The notes beneath the pieces were generated by a model, which ran no database searches, had not been told where the DNA came from, and was given only the letters and a program-made list of their open reading frames with translations. A DNA stretch of 64,000 nucleotides from positions 1,240,001 through 1,304,000 of the forward strand of contig QYRS01000002.1 in NCBI GenBank assembly GCA_006503535.1, read 5' to 3'. Both the position numbers and the translations under genes were made by a program. Below, one piece after another: positions 12,031-22,133 of this stretch; position 1 is the first letter of the stretch; the number at the start of each line of letters is the position of its first letter. This DNA comes from Arthrinium phaeospermum (Eukaryota > Ascomycota > Sordariomycetes > Amphisphaeriales > Apiosporaceae).

Positions 12031-13443
12031 TCATGCGAGACTGCTGTACAGCTCCAAGAACTTCTCTGCGGCCTCCTTCATACAGTCATGGCTATAGATG
12101 GCCTGCTGGACCTCGGGACTGGCCCACTTGTCCGGCACCGGCGCCCCCTTCTCTTTCGCCAGGGCGAATTGCTGGTCGCGCTCCTGCTTGGCCTGGCCCT
12201 CGCCCAGGTGCAGCGTCCGGCCCGAGAAGGCCGCCATCTCGACGCGGTTCCAGGTCGTCTCCTTCCGGAGGAGCTCGTACACCCGCAGCGACTTGGACAG
12301 GGCTTCCGGGTCGGCGCCCGCGCCGGGCGTCAGGCTCACCACTTCGGCCAGCACGGCGGCGTCCTCGATGGCCATGGCGGCGCCCTGCGCCATGTGCGGC
12401 AGCGTGGGGTGGCAGGCGTCGCCCAGGAGGGCGGCGGGCCCCAGCGTCCATTGGGACAGGACCTTGTGGCTGCGCAGCCGCCACTCGCAGACCTCGCCCT
12501 CGGGCACCATGTCGAGCATCTGCTGCACCAAGGGGCAGAAGTCGGCGTAGACCTTCTTCATCTCGCTCTTGTCGCCCTTGGTGGTGTATGTCGCATTGGT
12601 GGCGGCCGCGAAGTTGGTGTCGGGCTGGCACGTCGAGAGGTTGTAGATGGTGTGCCCGGCGATGGGGTATGCCACGATGTGGCGCTTCTCGCCGATCCAG
12701 CGCATGGCGCACTTGGCGTCCAGGAGTTCCAGGAGTTCCGGAAAGGGCTCCATCTTCTCGCGGGGTAGCATGATTCGGTAGCACGCTTGCCCAGTATCCT
12801 CGACTTCGGCATCGATCTTGAGCTCGCGCAGCATGGCATAGCGCAGCGTCGATTTGATCCCGTCGGCGCCGATGAGAACATCGGTCTCGAAGGTCTTCTC
12901 CTCGCCGTCCCGGGGCTTTACCGTCATCTTCGGTCTCCCTGGGCCGAAAGAGTCGACCCGCACGAGCGACGTGCCGAAGTGGAACGTGACGCCCGCCTCC
13001 TTCTGGCATGCCTCGTACAGGCCGCCGGCGAGCGAGGCGCGATGTCCCGTGCAGTGCGGGTAGCCGTACTTGTCCTTCACGTCAGCCATGACGACGTGGA
13101 CGAGCTCGCTGTTAGTGGGTCCGTCCACAATCTTGGTCTCCAGCACCGTGGTCGCCTCGCGCTGCAGCTGCGAGCCCTCCCAGCAGCCCAGGCGGTCGAG
13201 GATCCGCAGCATGTTGGGGGCCAGCTGGATGCCGGCGCCCACGAAGCCCAGGTTGGATGCGGTCTCGTAGACGTCGATGTGCTTGAAGCCTTTTCTCGCG
13301 AAGCAGAGGGCGCTGGCCAGACCGCCCATGCCTGAGTAGGGAGGGAGTGTTAGTCATCAGCGCATTTCTGGGCAGGGCATGTCGTGAATAGTGGACTCAC
13401 CTGCGCCTATGACCGAGATCCGAAGATCCCTGAAGTCCGCCAT
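12031..13443 (-). CDS. FAD-dependent aromatic monooxygenase (salicylate hydroxylase-like)
   Basis: Class A flavoprotein monooxygenase, expected to hydroxylate an aromatic acid using NAD(P)H and oxygen. Exon 1 (13443-13401) and exon 2 (13331-12031) are split by a 69-bp intron whose removal completes the dinucleotide-binding motif GAGMGG at residues 13-18; total 447 residues. The other two family fingerprints are present: GADGIKS (the DG motif, about 169-175) and LLGDACHPTLPHMAQGAAMAIEDA (the GD motif, about 316-339). The order and spacing match salicylate 1-monooxygenase and 3-hydroxybenzoate 6-hydroxylase-like fungal enzymes. No signal peptide is seen, so it is probably cytosolic. The neighbours give no pathway clue. 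Substrate is unknown; a role in aromatic catabolism or a secondary pathway is equally possible. Confidence 0.9.
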
Positions 13444-14314
13444 GGCTCTTCCGTATAAGTGGAAGAAAATATGCTATGCCAGGTAGCGGGGGTTGTGGAA
13501 CTTTGTGGAATTGGGAGAGTATAGCACCAAATATCTATGAGAAACAGCGATAGCCGAGACAAAAGGGTCCCGTCAAGATATATAAAAATAAGTCTTGGCT
13601 CTTAGAAAGGAGCTGTGAGGGACCAGTAAGGGGATATCTGACGCTCCCTGACAGGAGACTGGGTGGGACTTGACGACATATTAGTTATCGCGGGTCGGGT
13701 CCATACATTGAAGGCAACGTCAAGGGATGCACAAGCAAAATATTGGTGTGGGGTTATCATGTTTGGTAGTTTACCGTCGGTTGAATGTGGGGTAAGTCAA
13801 TCTCGTGGGGTCATCGGCATGTTTCGTGAAGTTCTGGAAAGCAGTATCGACCCGAACTTGGCCATGACCGGGTAATAATTCACACGTAGACTGGAACCCA
13901 AAAGCTGTGAATGAGCCACCAGAACATTTGAAGTCGGCGATTTAAAACGGCCGACACGCACACTGTGGCCGCCCCGATCTGCCCCAATCCCGCCAGTGAC
14001 GTGTTGTGGTCCCTTGCTTACCCGACAACCTTACCTACCACCTTCGAAACATTCAATTGCATAGAGCTACTGCCAGCCTCCTGCGAACTGCTACCGTCTT
14101 CCAGTACCGCTTAAGGCTTTGAGTCAGTTTCACTTCCCCAAATCAGACAGCCCCAAATAGCCTACTGACCCGTATGCTCCGCACGTGCTTCCAGAACAAG
14201 AGCAAAAAGGTATATTAGATTTGACAAAGCCGTGAGCAGGCCAATCGGAGCTCGCCAGTCGAGATGACACCACCCCGCTGACGCTGACACTTTTGCAGTC
14301 AATTTAAACCGACC
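13444..14314. other. divergent promoter region, probable 5' UTR intron end
   Basis: Between the divergent monooxygenase and ribokinase genes. No coding frame is supported. Just before the ribokinase start, GCTGAC repeats followed by TTTTGCAG (ending at 14298) look like a branch point and 3' splice site, suggesting an intron in the ribokinase leader. Confidence 0.4.
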
Positions 14315-15304
14315 ATGGCTTCCACCAATACCCAGGTACCCCTCATCACCGTCCTAGGGTCCCTCAACATCGACCTAGTCTCCTATGTGCCACACCACCC
14401 CCTCCCCGGCGAGACGCTAACCTCGACCTCCTTCTCCGTCTCGCCGGGCGGCAAGGGCGCCAACCAAGCCGTCGCCTGCGCCAAGCTGTCCCGGACCCGG
14501 ACCTCCGTCCAGGATGGAAACGAGACGGCGCACATCCGCATGCTCGGCGCCGTGGGCGCCGACACCTACGGCGACATCCTGAGGAAGAACCTGTCCGCGC
14601 ACGGCGTCGACGCCTCGGGCGTGTCCGTGCGCCCGGACCCGGCCAAGACGGGGGTCGCCCTCATCGTGGTCGACGAGCCCACGGGCGAGAACCGCATCAT
14701 CCTGTCGCCCGAGGCCAACCACTCGCTGCAGCCGGCCGACTTCGAGACGCTCCCGGGCCCCAAGCCCGATCTGCTCATCATGCAGCTCGAGATCCCCCAC
14801 CCGACGGTTCTGGCCGCGCTTCGGGCCGCGCGCGCCGCCGGCGTCGACGTGCTGTTTAACCCGGCACCCGCCACGGCCGACCTGGCCGAGGAGGCGTACG
14901 AGGGGCTGGCGCACCTGCTCGTCAATGAGACCGAGGCGGCGACCCTGGGCGGCGTCAAGGAGGCCGACATTGAGAACGAGGCCGGGCTTGCGGCCGTGGC
15001 CCAGAAGTTCCAGGCCCGCGGCGTGAAGACGGTCATCATCACGCTCGGCGGCCGCGGCGTCTTCTACCGTAGCGGGGACGGCGCGCAGCAGGGGCTCATC
15101 CCCGCCGAGAAGGCCAAGGTGGTGGACACGACGGCCGCGGGCGACACGTTCGCCGGCTCGTACGCGCTCGAGTTCGTGACCGCCAAGGCGCAGGGGAAGC
15201 CATTCGATATTGCGGCCGCCGTGCGCAAAGCCAACAAGGCGGCTGCGAAGACAGTCGAGAAGCTTGGGGCGCAAGACTCGATACCCTGGTGTGATGAGCT
15301 CTAG
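14315..15304 (+). CDS. RBK1: ribokinase
   Basis: ATP-dependent phosphorylation of D-ribose to ribose 5-phosphate, in the PfkB sugar-kinase family. The single-exon product has 329 residues. It begins with the substrate-binding strand ITVLGSLNIDLV (about 11-22), followed by SPGGKGANQAVA (about 43-54, first PfkB signature), DEPTGENRIILSPEAN, NPAPA and VNETEA in the middle, and the second signature DTTAAGDTFAGSY at about 271-283 with the catalytic Asp in AAGDTF. Length is normal for fungal ribokinases. There is no targeting signal. Two internal segments (the HGVDASGV region and PAKTGVALIVVD) match the usual ribokinase order. Its neighbours are functionally unrelated. Confidence 0.95.
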   Translation: MASTNTQVPLITVLGSLNIDLVSYVPHHPLPGETLTSTSFSVSPGGKGANQAVACAKLSRTRTSVQDGNETAHIRMLGAVGADTYGDILRKNLSAHGVDASGVSVRPDPAKTGVALIVVDEPTGENRIILSPEANHSLQPADFETLPGPKPDLLIMQLEIPHPTVLAALRAARAAGVDVLFNPAPATADLAEEAYEGLAHLLVNETEAATLGGVKEADIENEAGLAAVAQKFQARGVKTVIITLGGRGVFYRSGDGAQQGLIPAEKAKVVDTTAAGDTFAGSYALEFVTAKAQGKPFDIAAAVRKANKAAAKTVEKLGAQDSIPWCDEL

Positions 15305-15507
15305 GCGGACAAAAAAAATAGACAAGTCAAAGGCGAAGTAGTGTATGTGAAGTAGGCCTCAAACCCCTTAGTCTATTGCCATGCGAGCTACTTCTACCAT
15401 CAATAAGAAACAGTAAAATATCTCCAAGAAAGGGCTACTCCCTATACTGCGTCTCTAAGGGCGAACTGATATGGTGGGAATCCCACCCCCCTTTTGTCGT
15501 TATTGTA

Positions 15508-17652
15508 TTAACCCCTGTGCCGCGGTCCATCGGTTGCCGCCGCTTCGAAGCCTTCGTCTTCGGGATGTTGCAATCTCCTTTTCCCACCCATATAATACTC
15601 CTCAGGGGTTGGAACAATACTGGAAAGGTACATGGGCTCAGCAACAACATCATGCATGGCCATATCGCGTAACAACAGCTCCCGTCTGCCCTTTTTCTCG
15701 CCTGTTGACCCGGGCGTTTCCACTAGATCAGGAAGTAGAGAGTCTGTCGAAGATCCCGGAATTCGTTTCACACTGCTCACGTAGTAGCTCGGCTGACTAC
15801 CCGAAGAGGTGCGCCGCATTTCCGTCCATATCTTTCGGGCCTTTCCGGACAGCCCGCCGCTGCCGTCTTTGGTGGGCTCCGGGCTCAGCGTCCCCTTTCT
15901 TAGGCTAGTCTGTCGCCTTGGCACTTGTAGGGGTGGCGCTGTAGCCGTTCGCTCCGGAGGAGCAGCAGCAGCAGCGGCTCGGACCGTCTCTTCGCTGCCC
16001 TGGATATCCGTTCCTGCGCGCCTGTTGCGGTATAAAGGGCTCGTCGTGGTCGCCGCCGTGGGCGTTTTAGTAGTGGCAATCGCAGCAGATCCGGCCACCT
16101 TGCGCGGCGTGGACCGGCTGGCGACGATCCGGTGCATGATGTCGTTGGCGCGGATCGGGCCCCAGTGCGCCGCGATGATGGTGAACAGGGTGTTGGACAC
16201 AGGAGCGCAGGGCCGCGGTCGCGGCGACCAGTCGGACATGGGGTTGTTCCGCGTGATGACGCCCGTGGCCCGGGTCTCGAGCCGCGTGCGGGATCGCGAC
16301 ACGCCGTCTATGGCAGCCGATGCCGCGTCCGCGCTGCCGCCGGCGTCGCTGAACGCTGGGAAGCCGGAGTGCGAGTACGACAGCCGCACCTCGATGTACT
16401 CGGTCTGGACGTTGCCGAGGTGGTACTCGAGGTCCGCCATCAGGTTTTCTGAGTCCCCGCTGTGGGCATCTCCGTCGGGGCGGGGAGGCTGCGAGGCGTT
16501 GATATGGACTTGCACGAGCGTCAGCAAGCTGGAACCTGGCCCGAGTATTCTGTATCGTTGTGGTCAGCATGATGACCTGGCCTAGCAGTGCAAAGAAGAG
16601 CCACGGGCACCAACCTGCTGGCGGGTTCGTTCAGTGTGTCAATGATCACACTCTCCGAGGTAGGGAGAACCTGGACGTTCACATCGTATAGATAGCCATA
16701 TCGCGAAAGGCCTTCTTCACAGTGATGCACCGGGAGGAAGCACTGGTCGCTGTGCATCGCGTTCTCGAAGCCGCGGGAGCAGTCGACCGAGTACGGACGG
16801 CAGAGCTGGCCGGAGACTTCGATAGCCGCCTAGACCATGGTGCGGCCGTCATCCAGCGTCTTGGCCTCGGGCGTGATGGCCACGTGGGGGACGAGGAGAT
16901 AGGGGTCCTGGATGGCCGACGACCCGTCCGACACTTGCACGGAAGAGAGGGAGCCGCCGCTGGGCTGCCGCGCGTCGCCGCTTTGGCTTCGCTCCCCGTA
17001 AACTCCGTCGTAGCCGAGGGGCAGGAACGGCTCGGGGTCGTAAGATGCCTCGGTGCTGCTGTTGCTGCGGGACCCCGGCGGCCCAGAGAGAGAAGAGGTT
17101 CGGGATACTCGTGGCGAGCCATATGAGGAGCCGCTTAGATCGCGCTCTTGTAAGTCGTAGCGGCGGCAAGTGGCCTTCGACGATAGTGCACGACCATTGG
17201 AGAACGATCTCAGCTTAGTCAACAGCTTTGGCGTACTCCGGAGCACCTGATAGCTTGAAGCTCTCCGAGATAACATCGAACTTTTCGGTTTGGGCGTGAC
17301 TGGGTCTGTGGCCATAGTAAGGAGTTTGTTTCGCTCAGGGGTGCGAGGTAATGCTCAGGTGCCCAAACATATGCAACTCACCCTGTTCCGGAGAGTTCAT
17401 GTTCGTAGCCGAATCCCCCAAAGCGCCTCCGTCATCACTACTCTGGGACTGGCCCTGCGCGTTTCGCCGTTTTTTGATCACTGTCAAAGACTGAGGCTGT
17501 ATTCTCCAAGGGTTTCGACCCATGCTTGAGGTGGTGCTACTGCTGGACTTTCTCGTAGGACTGCAGTATTGATACGATGATGCCTCACCCTCTTCTTTGA
17601 CAATATGGAGGGCGGGCGGAGTCAATAATGCTTCCATATCTCTGATCGCCAT
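15508..17652 (-). CDS. fungal-specific disordered protein with an in-frame TAG
   Basis: Three exons join in phase: 17652-17382, 17305-16615 and 16549-15508 (introns 76 and 65 bp, donors GTGAGT and GTTGGT). They would encode 667 codons, but codon 249 is TAG (16832-16830). The frame stays open and coding-like on both sides: upstream DPYLLVPHVAITPEAKTLD, downstream AAIEVSGQLCRPYSVDCS, and TGG (Trp) is the obvious parent codon. The N-terminal 200 residues are Ser-rich and basic (MAIRDMEALLTPP start; an ATG at 17682 adds 10). The middle (about 215-480) looks like a folded beta-rich region and the last 190 residues are disordered. I do not recognise a named family with confidence; it faintly recalls fungal proteins annotated as von Willebrand/RING-associated, but no RING or vWA domain is visible. 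It is a candidate for stage-specific mRNA editing, a recent pseudogene, or an assembly error. Confidence 0.65.
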
Positions 17653-18221
17653 CGTAAATGTGTTGAGATGCGAAGATGTCACTGAGCTGCATATTGGACG
17701 AGTAACTGAGCTTCAATTCCAAAGTCAGAGCCAGGCAAGCAAGTGGTTGGCAACTGCCCCAGCCATTCTTGGACTTTATCTCAAAAAAGGTAATTTGATG
17801 ATATATATCAATGAGTTCATGACGCTTAGCCAAGGTTCTGTGGCATAGCCACTTCCATAATTCCTACTACCAATCTACCGGGGTGGAAGCTGTAGAGGTA
17901 ATTGCTGCAGGCAGCTTGTTTCCACCTGCCTGGAACAACCTAGAATGCGTCAGATTCATAAGCCGTAGCTTCCACAGAACCAGCAGGCACGTTCTCCATG
18001 CCCGCCTAATAGCAATGCAGCAATCGTAAGGGCGTCACAGCACATGAGACCCAATTGAATTTATCTGGCGGGTTTCTTCATCGCCTCGCAATAGGTGGTT
18101 CATCGGCTTGCAATTCCAATTATCTCATTCCGGTGGTTACCGTGTCTATAAATGTACAATTGGTCGGATCCCGCATGCCGTGCCAGTCGACCGTATAACG
18201 CTTCATACGCATGCCGCCTCT
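17653..18221. other. intergenic region
   Basis: Upstream of the minus-strand gene at 17652 and downstream of ATP19 (also minus). No supported coding frame or RNA gene seen. Confidence 0.4.
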
Positions 18222-18631
18222 CTACTGCTTGGACTTCTCGCCCTTGTCCGCCGAGTCGAGGAATTTCCTAACGCCAACAAGATTAGCTATTGTGATCGGG
18301 GGGCTTTGGGTGGGCTCGGATTCGCACTTGATGAAGTCCTCCTCGTCGGGGCTTGAGGCGTTGATGGGAGGAGTCTGAGCGGCCTTCTTGGCAGGGCTGG
18401 GACCGCTGGTGGCGAGGTAGGTACCGCCGAAGAGCGCGGAGAGGACACCCATGGCGAGCTGTTCACGACAGGAGTTAGCAATTGGAAGCGCAGTGGCCGG
18501 GCAAGTTTGTTGTCGAAGTAGACGTCCGGGCTCGGATTCGACGACGCAAGGACATGCCGGGGCAGCTCTGGGGGGCGACTAACGTAGTGGGAGCCAATCT
18601 TCTGGCCGGCAATGCTGTACATCTGAACCAT
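18222..18631 (-). CDS. ATP19: mitochondrial F1Fo ATP synthase subunit K
   Basis: Small Fo-associated subunit of the mitochondrial inner membrane, linked to dimerisation of ATP synthase. Three tiny exons, 18631-18584, 18458-18328 and 18267-18222, are separated by 125- and 60-bp introns and join in phase to 74 residues. The product starts MVQMYSIAGQKIGSHY, continues LAMGVLSALFGGTYLAT (the single membrane span) and ends with a charged helix, DFIKKFLDSADKGEKSKQ. Yeast Atp19 is 68 residues with the same plan of hydrophilic start, IGTLGLL-like span and acidic tail. The splicing is unambiguous because only these junctions restore the conserved SHYLAMG and FIKKFLD joins. It is easily missed by automatic ORF finding. 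Divergent to the mitochondrial MTFP1-like gene. Confidence 0.9.
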
Positions 18632-19205
18632 CTTGGCGGTATTGAAGCGATTGACCTGCTGCGAGTGGGTGGTGTGTGGATAGTGAGAGGTTGATGGTAA
18701 ATCGGATATAGTCTTCCAATGCCAAAACTGCGCAGTAATTGATCTTTTGGTAGCCTGAGCTTCAATTTGCTGCTTCTGCCGACGCACTGACCATCGAAGC
18801 GCTGGTAGCTGGTTTGGACACAGTGAATTGAGTCCCTCCAACGTTATCGGAATAAGCAGGCTCCGAGAAACCGATCTCGAAGCCAAGCACTTACCGATCT
18901 TACCCGAAAAGGCGTCCATGCCACTTCCCAAACTCCGAGAGCTCCTACCCTGTAGCTGGAGTTAAGGAAGCTATCAATTGGAACATGCGGTTACGACGTC
19001 ACAGAGGGTAGCTTATTTGTAGCAGTGCGTTTTCGCAAACTATGTGAGAACGGTTTTTCGCTCGTCCTAACTCCATCAACTCAATACAACACGCATAGAC
19101 TTTTCACCATCTAGGCTTGAACCCCTGATTGGCAATAAGCCGTCCTGTTTGCATTGGCAAATTCATTGGTCTCTGTTGTTTGCCGTTGAACGAAGTATTT
19201 CCATC
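18632..19205. promoter_or_regulatory. bidirectional promoter with clustered CCAAT boxes (ATP19/MTFP1-like)
   Basis: The 574 bp between two divergent mitochondrial genes contain three ATTGG motifs (CCAAT on the minus strand) at 19128-19132, 19153-19157 and 19165-19169; the first is the extended CCAATCA form preferred by the fungal HAP/CBC complex, which activates respiratory genes. The motifs are seen directly; their use by HAP is inference. Confidence 0.4.
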
Positions 19206-20168
19206 ATGTCTTGGCTGTGGGGAAAAGGAAAAGGCCCCGATAAATCAACACCTCAACATGCCGCCGACGAAAACCCGGCTCATCCCAGAGCGGTAGCACC
19301 CCCGTCGACGACACCCGATCCTCGCAAAGATGCCACCGACTTCGACCCCAACCGCCTGCCGGAGCGTAAGAAGCTCCCGCGGGGCATGCGGCGCCTGGTG
19401 GACAAGGACGACAAGGAGGAGAACTACTTCGACGAGCTGGTAGATGGCTACGTCCCGGACAGCACCGAGTCCAACCTGCGGTACGCCGCCTACGCCACCC
19501 GCCTGCGGACCATCATGTTGTCGGCCCACCGCTACGTCGCCTACACGTCCGACATTGGCGAGTCGTTCCGCCCCGTGGCCCACCCCTATTTGGTCCGCGG
19601 CGCCTACGGTGTCAGTTGGGCCTACATCCTCGGTGACGTGAGCTACGAGGGCTACAAGGCCTACTGGCAGAACCAGCGCAAGATCAACCCGACCGTCGAG
19701 CTCAGCGAACGCGCACAGTGGGCTACGGGCCTGACTAACCATGCCACGACGACCCCGGAAGCGGCGGCTGCTGCCGCCGCAGCCGTGGCCGCCCCGCCGG
19801 GTGTGGTAATGCCGCTCGAGGACTACAGGACCGTCATGGTGCAGCGAGGTATCTTCCAGAGTCTCGCCAGTATGGGTCTGCCAGCCTTCACGATCCACAG
19901 CGTGGTGCGGTACTCGGGACGGGCCATGAAGAATGTGAAGAACGCAACACTGCGCACGTATGGTCCGATCGGGTTGGGTCTGGCGGTTGTGCCGGCGCTG
20001 CCTAGTCTGTTCGATAAGCCCGTCGAGGGAGCTGTCGAGTGGCTCTTCCACAAAGGCTTTTCGCTGTATGGTGGAGAGCAGTTCGTGGGAGAGCTGCCCT
20101 CTACCGGGCGTGAAGATGCGCTGTCTCACAAGCCCGTCTCCAAGAAACCCAAGGAAAAGGAATTGTAA
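19206..20168 (+). CDS. MTFP1: mitochondrial fission process protein 1 (MTFP1/MTP18) family
   Basis: Inner-membrane protein family involved in mitochondrial division and morphology. The start chosen is the ATG of MSWLWGKGKG at 19206 (320 residues); an in-frame ATG at 19149 is possible but less likely. Residues 1-70 are hydrophilic and disordered. The MTFP1 core runs from SNLRYAAYATRLRTIMLSAHRYVAYTSDIGESFRP (about 95-130) through YGVSWAYILGDVSYEGYKAY. After an Ala-rich insert (about 185-200) it continues with VMVQRGIFQSLASMGLPAFTIHSVVRYSGRA and a final hydrophobic GPIGLGLAVVPALPSLFDKPVEGAVEWLF. The TSDIGE and GLPAFTIH blocks are family hallmarks. The N-terminal extension is longer than in the 166-residue human protein, as is usual in fungi. 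Divergent to ATP19. Confidence 0.9.
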   Translation: MSWLWGKGKGPDKSTPQHAADENPAHPRAVAPPSTTPDPRKDATDFDPNRLPERKKLPRGMRRLVDKDDKEENYFDELVDGYVPDSTESNLRYAAYATRLRTIMLSAHRYVAYTSDIGESFRPVAHPYLVRGAYGVSWAYILGDVSYEGYKAYWQNQRKINPTVELSERAQWATGLTNHATTTPEAAAAAAAAVAAPPGVVMPLEDYRTVMVQRGIFQSLASMGLPAFTIHSVVRYSGRAMKNVKNATLRTYGPIGLGLAVVPALPSLFDKPVEGAVEWLFHKGFSLYGGEQFVGELPSTGREDALSHKPVSKKPKEKEL

Positions 20169-20513
20169 CGATAAAACGAGCAAAACCGGCGCTTTGGCAG
20201 TGAAATACTAATTTGGCGTTTGGGGATATCTCAGCTCATGCGGTCACGAGATGGGGATCCATGATACACTATATATGTATTTGATGTTCGAAAATCATCA
20301 GTATTGTAACAATCAAAGAAGAAATCGCAATGAGGGCTTTAGAGGCATTGGGTATAATGGCTTTATTTTGAGTTCATATATTTGAGGGTATCCTTCTCTC
20401 TGAGTCTCTTTAGCTGGTGTGGAACCAAAGGTTCAACGCAATCAAAAAAAGAATCTATGCTCGCCAGAACGCCGTTAATGCAAGATCGTCGACTCGTCAA
20501 TATGCTGAACATG
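20169..20513. other. convergent 3' intergenic region
   Basis: Lies between the stop codons of the MTFP1-like gene and CUZ1. AT-rich and without a coding frame; expected to hold both 3' UTRs and polyadenylation sites. Confidence 0.5.
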
Positions 20514-21452
20514 CTACATTTGGATCAAGTCCTCGGGGGCGCCCACTCCCCTTAGCAAGACCACCGTGTTTCCGCTCGTCAGCGCCACGCCAATCTTCTC
20601 GTTGTACTCAAGAATGCGGCCTCCCTCCACGTGAAACACCCGTAGCTTGTCCTTCTCGTCGGCCGAAGAGTTGTTCACGTTCTCGACCTGAAGCCCCTTG
20701 GCCGCTACATCCAGGAGGCGGCCGACCACCCAGTCCTTGCTGAAGAAGAACTCGCCCTTGGGAAACTTGGCGGTCGTGGTCTCGGCCTCGGCTTCCACGT
20801 AGAGGTAGACCCGCTTCTCCGCAGGGAGCTTGGCGTCGCCCTTGGCCGTCTTCTTGAGGTTGTTGACGGCGACGAGCCGGGCGCTCGCGCTCGTGGGCTT
20901 CGGCTTGGGCAGCGCCCGCGACGCCTGCTCCCGCTTCTGCGTGCCCCAGGCCTTGAAGCGGGCGAAGGCGCTGCGCGCCGCCTCCTTGCCGGCGTCGATC
21001 TTCTGCTGCGAGGCCCGCGCCCCGAGCGGCACGAGGTTCTTGCAGTCGTGGTCTTCTTGCAGCCGGTGCTTGAGGCAGTAGTCCCGGTTGCAGCGGTCGC
21101 AGTGCACGCCGGGCGTCAGCGAGGTGCCCACCGTCGTCTTGCAGTCTTGCCCGGCGCACGGCTTCTGGTCCACGAGGTCACGCATGCGCTTGCCCTCGCC
21201 CGCGCTCGGCTGCGCGAGCTGCGCCTCTCGCCGCCGCCGGGCCCAGGCCCCCTCGTTGGCGCATCGGTGGGCGGTCTCGGTCCTGTGGTCGAGGCAGAAG
21301 GTGTGTTTGCAGGACTGGCAGAAGAAGGGGAGGAAGTCGAGCTGGTTGCAGTATTCGTACTCGCAGTGAGTGCCAATCAGGGTAGCGTCGGCGGTGTCCA
21401 TCTTGACGTAGGACGTGTCGGGGTTTTCGCTGTTGGAGGATGAGGAAGCCAT
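20514..21452 (-). CDS. CUZ1: AN1-type zinc-finger protein, CUZ1-like (Cdc48/proteasome-associated)
   Basis: Single exon, 312 residues. Two AN1 zinc fingers are visible. The first (about 30-65) has the order HCEYEYCNQLDFLPFFC-QSC-TFCLDH-H-C. The second (about 98-138) has the order CAGQDC-C-RC-YCLKHRLQEDH-C. The C-terminal third (about 220-305) has a ubiquitin-like pattern, with KRVYLYVEAEAETTTAKFP, FFSKDWVVGRLLDVAAK and a closing GGRILEYNEKIGVAL. Two AN1 domains plus a C-terminal UBL is the Cuz1/ZFAND1-like plan; these proteins link Cdc48 and the proteasome during arsenite and other proteotoxic stress. A basic Ala-rich linker separates the halves. Divergent to RAD4 across 681 bp. Confidence 0.9.
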   Translation of the reverse strand: MASSSSNSENPDTSYVKMDTADATLIGTHCEYEYCNQLDFLPFFCQSCKHTFCLDHRTETAHRCANEGAWARRRREAQLAQPSAGEGKRMRDLVDQKPCAGQDCKTTVGTSLTPGVHCDRCNRDYCLKHRLQEDHDCKNLVPLGARASQQKIDAGKEAARSAFARFKAWGTQKREQASRALPKPKPTSASARLVAVNNLKKTAKGDAKLPAEKRVYLYVEAEAETTTAKFPKGEFFFSKDWVVGRLLDVAAKGLQVENVNNSSADEKDKLRVFHVEGGRILEYNEKIGVALTSGNTVVLLRGVGAPEDLIQM

Positions 21453-22133
21453 CTTGAATTCGGGTCACTCGGGTCACGAGAATGGTATGTTTATATATGA
21501 TGTGAAATGAGGGTATCAGAGATATAGAATATTCTGGGTTGACCGACTGGGTGTGTAAGCCTATGCAACTCGCCTTTTTTCACTTTAGGCAGGACAGGTT
21601 CTAATAATGACAGCCTCTTCGGAGATAGCTGGGAGGCGAAAGGGAAACAGCCTTGGCAACGCGTACCTGCCAAAGCCAAGGTGTATTGCGAGGCCGTTGT
21701 TGCGATTGCGCAAGCTGAATGTGCAAGTGTCAGAAGAAGGGTCTCGAATTGTCTCATTTGCTCCCCAGGTACCTAGGTAAGGCTGCTGCACCCCTTTAGC
21801 TGAATCTACAGGCCTCTACTGGCCTGTCCCGATAGTGGGTCTTGGCGCTAAAGGGAAATCGGCCCAGGCTCCATTCCAGCTGATCGGGCCCTGTGGCTTT
21901 AGGTTAGTGCTGAATCCGGGGGAGCAGACTCAATGAGGTCACTCACGCATGCTACTCCTACGGGCCAATTCAATGACGATGCTGCGTTTTTGTTTTTGGT
22001 ATTGAAAAGGCTATACCTCAAGCTCCGTTACCTTTTCACCGTGCGGCCAAGACTCATTTGATACATTCTTTCTCTCCGTTCTCTACCTTGGGCACATTTT
22101 GCATTCCCCATACTTTCCTTATGAGGCGACACA
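21453..22133. other. divergent promoter region (CUZ1/RAD4)
   Basis: No coding frame is supported in these 681 bp. A TATATAA motif on the minus strand lies at about 21490-21496, close to the CUZ1 start. Confidence 0.4.

Noticed and set aside
11974..12773. Long plus-strand frames (about 250-264 codons) opposite the FAD monooxygenase
   Set aside because: They arise from high third-position G+C of the real minus-strand gene, which has all three flavoprotein motifs.
14417..15325. 302-codon minus-strand frame opposite ribokinase
   Set aside because: Antisense shadow; Arg/Gly/His-rich translation without motifs.
16830..16883. 54-base in-frame intron that would remove the TAG of the gene at 17652-15508
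   Set aside because: The donor would be GTGGCC, there is no CTRAY-like branch point, and the removed residues look like conserved coding sequence; kept only as an alternative.
19081..19140. TTCAAGCC-like sequence resembling a tRNA T-loop (minus strand)
   Set aside because: No matching T stem, D arm or acceptor stem can be built around it.
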